Source: Lepidodermella squamata (Eukaryota > Gastrotricha). Taken from it: a DNA stretch of 64,000 nt. A program made the translations under genes and the position numbers. This document shows positions 63,401-64,000 of this stretch, piece by piece. Where the stretch lies: contig JBLDXI010000021.1 of assembly GCA_047495785.1 (NCBI GenBank), positions 1,240,001 through 1,304,000 of the forward strand, given 5' to 3'. Numbering within the stretch: the first letter of the stretch is position 1; each line of letters starts with the position of its first letter. Under the pieces are notes generated by a model, which saw only the letters and a program-made list of their open reading frames with translations, was not told the DNA's origin and ran no database searches.

Positions 63401-64000
63401 GAGCATAAATCCCATTGTTGAGAGCTCGAAGTGTGAAAAGGGGCGAGTGAAAAAACAATTAGGCAGAGATACGGTGTCTAATCAAGCCGTTTCATAAGTC
63501 GCAACAATCAGTACACAACAATACAACAAATGTAGTAAAATAATCAACAATTTAAGAAGTGTTCGTAGACTATTTGTCGGCAGTCTTTTGCGCTCGCGCA
63601 AGCTTTGAGACCGCAGTCGCACGTTGGTAGAGTGCCGTCGTAATCGCCAATATCGATTGCTCGATGTTGTGAGCAATGGAAATTGACTGGCAGGGTGTTG
63701 AAAAAATTCGGGCCTCGATAGCTCAGGCTGGCCATTCCGAAATCGAGCCGCATCTTCGGTACCTGGAAGGTTAAGCGCGAGCTGCGAAGGCGACTTGGCT
63801 TGCTGACTGTAAATAAGTTAATAATGGCGTCAGGGGCTTCGCCAATTACGCATCGAAACATTAACGTAGCTAAGTGGACGTTGCGTTTTCCAGACAAGTC
63901 CAGCCAACCAAGCTCTTTCCGTAAAGGAGCTGCGTCGGCATTGTACGGCGCGTTCATGATGATACGAACGGCTCTGTCCTGAAGGCTTTGCATTCGATCT
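63371..64000 (-). mobile_element. non-LTR retrotransposon (LINE), 3' end of the reverse transcriptase ORF
   Basis: The minus-strand ORF from 63993 to 63544 has no upstream limit in the window. It reads MQSLQDRAVRIIMNAPYN, then LRKELGWLDLSGKRNVHLAT, then PDAIINLFTV and YRGPNFFNTLPVNF. This is the conserved region at the very end of many LINE polymerase ORFs (Jockey/CR1-like: R-A-R-I, L-L...R...H, G...P, and FFNTLP in place of the usual WNxLP). A 3' UTR of about 140 bp and the (AATA)n tail follow. The ORF is open to its stop, so the copy is young or partly functional at this end; the rest lies outside the window. Confidence 0.75.

Overview
This window is a piece of an animal nuclear genome. Nearly every gene is split by spliceosomal introns. 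Most introns are 45-60 bp, with GTAAGT/GTGAGT-type donors and TTTTCAG or TTTTTAG acceptors. The gene set (a Hox gene, PBX, GABA-synthesising GAD, Cys-loop receptors, cysteine string protein, AGAP) is metazoan. Short introns and U-rich acceptors suggest an ecdysozoan, most likely a nematode; that placement is an inference. Exon models were built by hand from splice signals and conserved protein frames. For most genes the exon lengths sum to an exact multiple of three.

Layout. 0.6-2 kb: 5' exons of an Antp-type Hox gene (minus), with its homeobox outside the window. 3.8-9.2 kb: a FASTK/RAP-family mitochondrial RNA-binding protein (minus), with a foldback transposon in an intron. 9.6-11 kb: complete Lunapark (minus). 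11-14.9 kb: gene-free, with a tRNA-derived SINE and a palindromic MITE. 14.9-17.1 kb: glutamate decarboxylase (plus). 17.8-31.9 kb: a tandem family of five membrane-anchored astacin/EGF/SEA-like genes (plus). 32.2-34.3 kb: a TSP1-plus-trypsin protease (minus). 35.5-37.4 kb: ZNF830 and FAIM (minus). 40.4-41.7 kb: an unrecognised coiled-coil protein. 42-45.6 kb: two tandem Cys-loop receptor subunits. 46.5-51 kb: AGAP (minus), divergent from PBX at 52.5-53.8 kb. 54.5-55.2 kb: cysteine string protein. 56.7-58.9 kb: pyruvate dehydrogenase kinase (minus). 61.3-62.7 kb: polyprenyl diphosphate synthase for ubiquinone. 63.1-64 kb: the C-terminus of an FG-rich protein abutted by a LINE retrotransposon.

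The most unusual system is the 14-kb astacin-like cluster. All four copies that carry the protease domain keep the three zinc-binding histidines but have leucine where the catalytic glutamate of HExxH should be. They look like an expanded family of transmembrane pseudo-proteases (N-terminal astacin fold, EGF modules, Thr-rich linker, a SEA-like module, EGF, transmembrane helix, short tail). Copies 1, 3 and 4 are intact (about 705-718 residues). Copy 2 is broken by a TA-flanked MITE inside a coding exon and has lost its SEA-like/TM exon. Copy 5 keeps only the SEA-like, EGF and TM part.

The window is also rich in non-autonomous DNA transposons (five distinct inverted-repeat elements), which explain several of the long introns.
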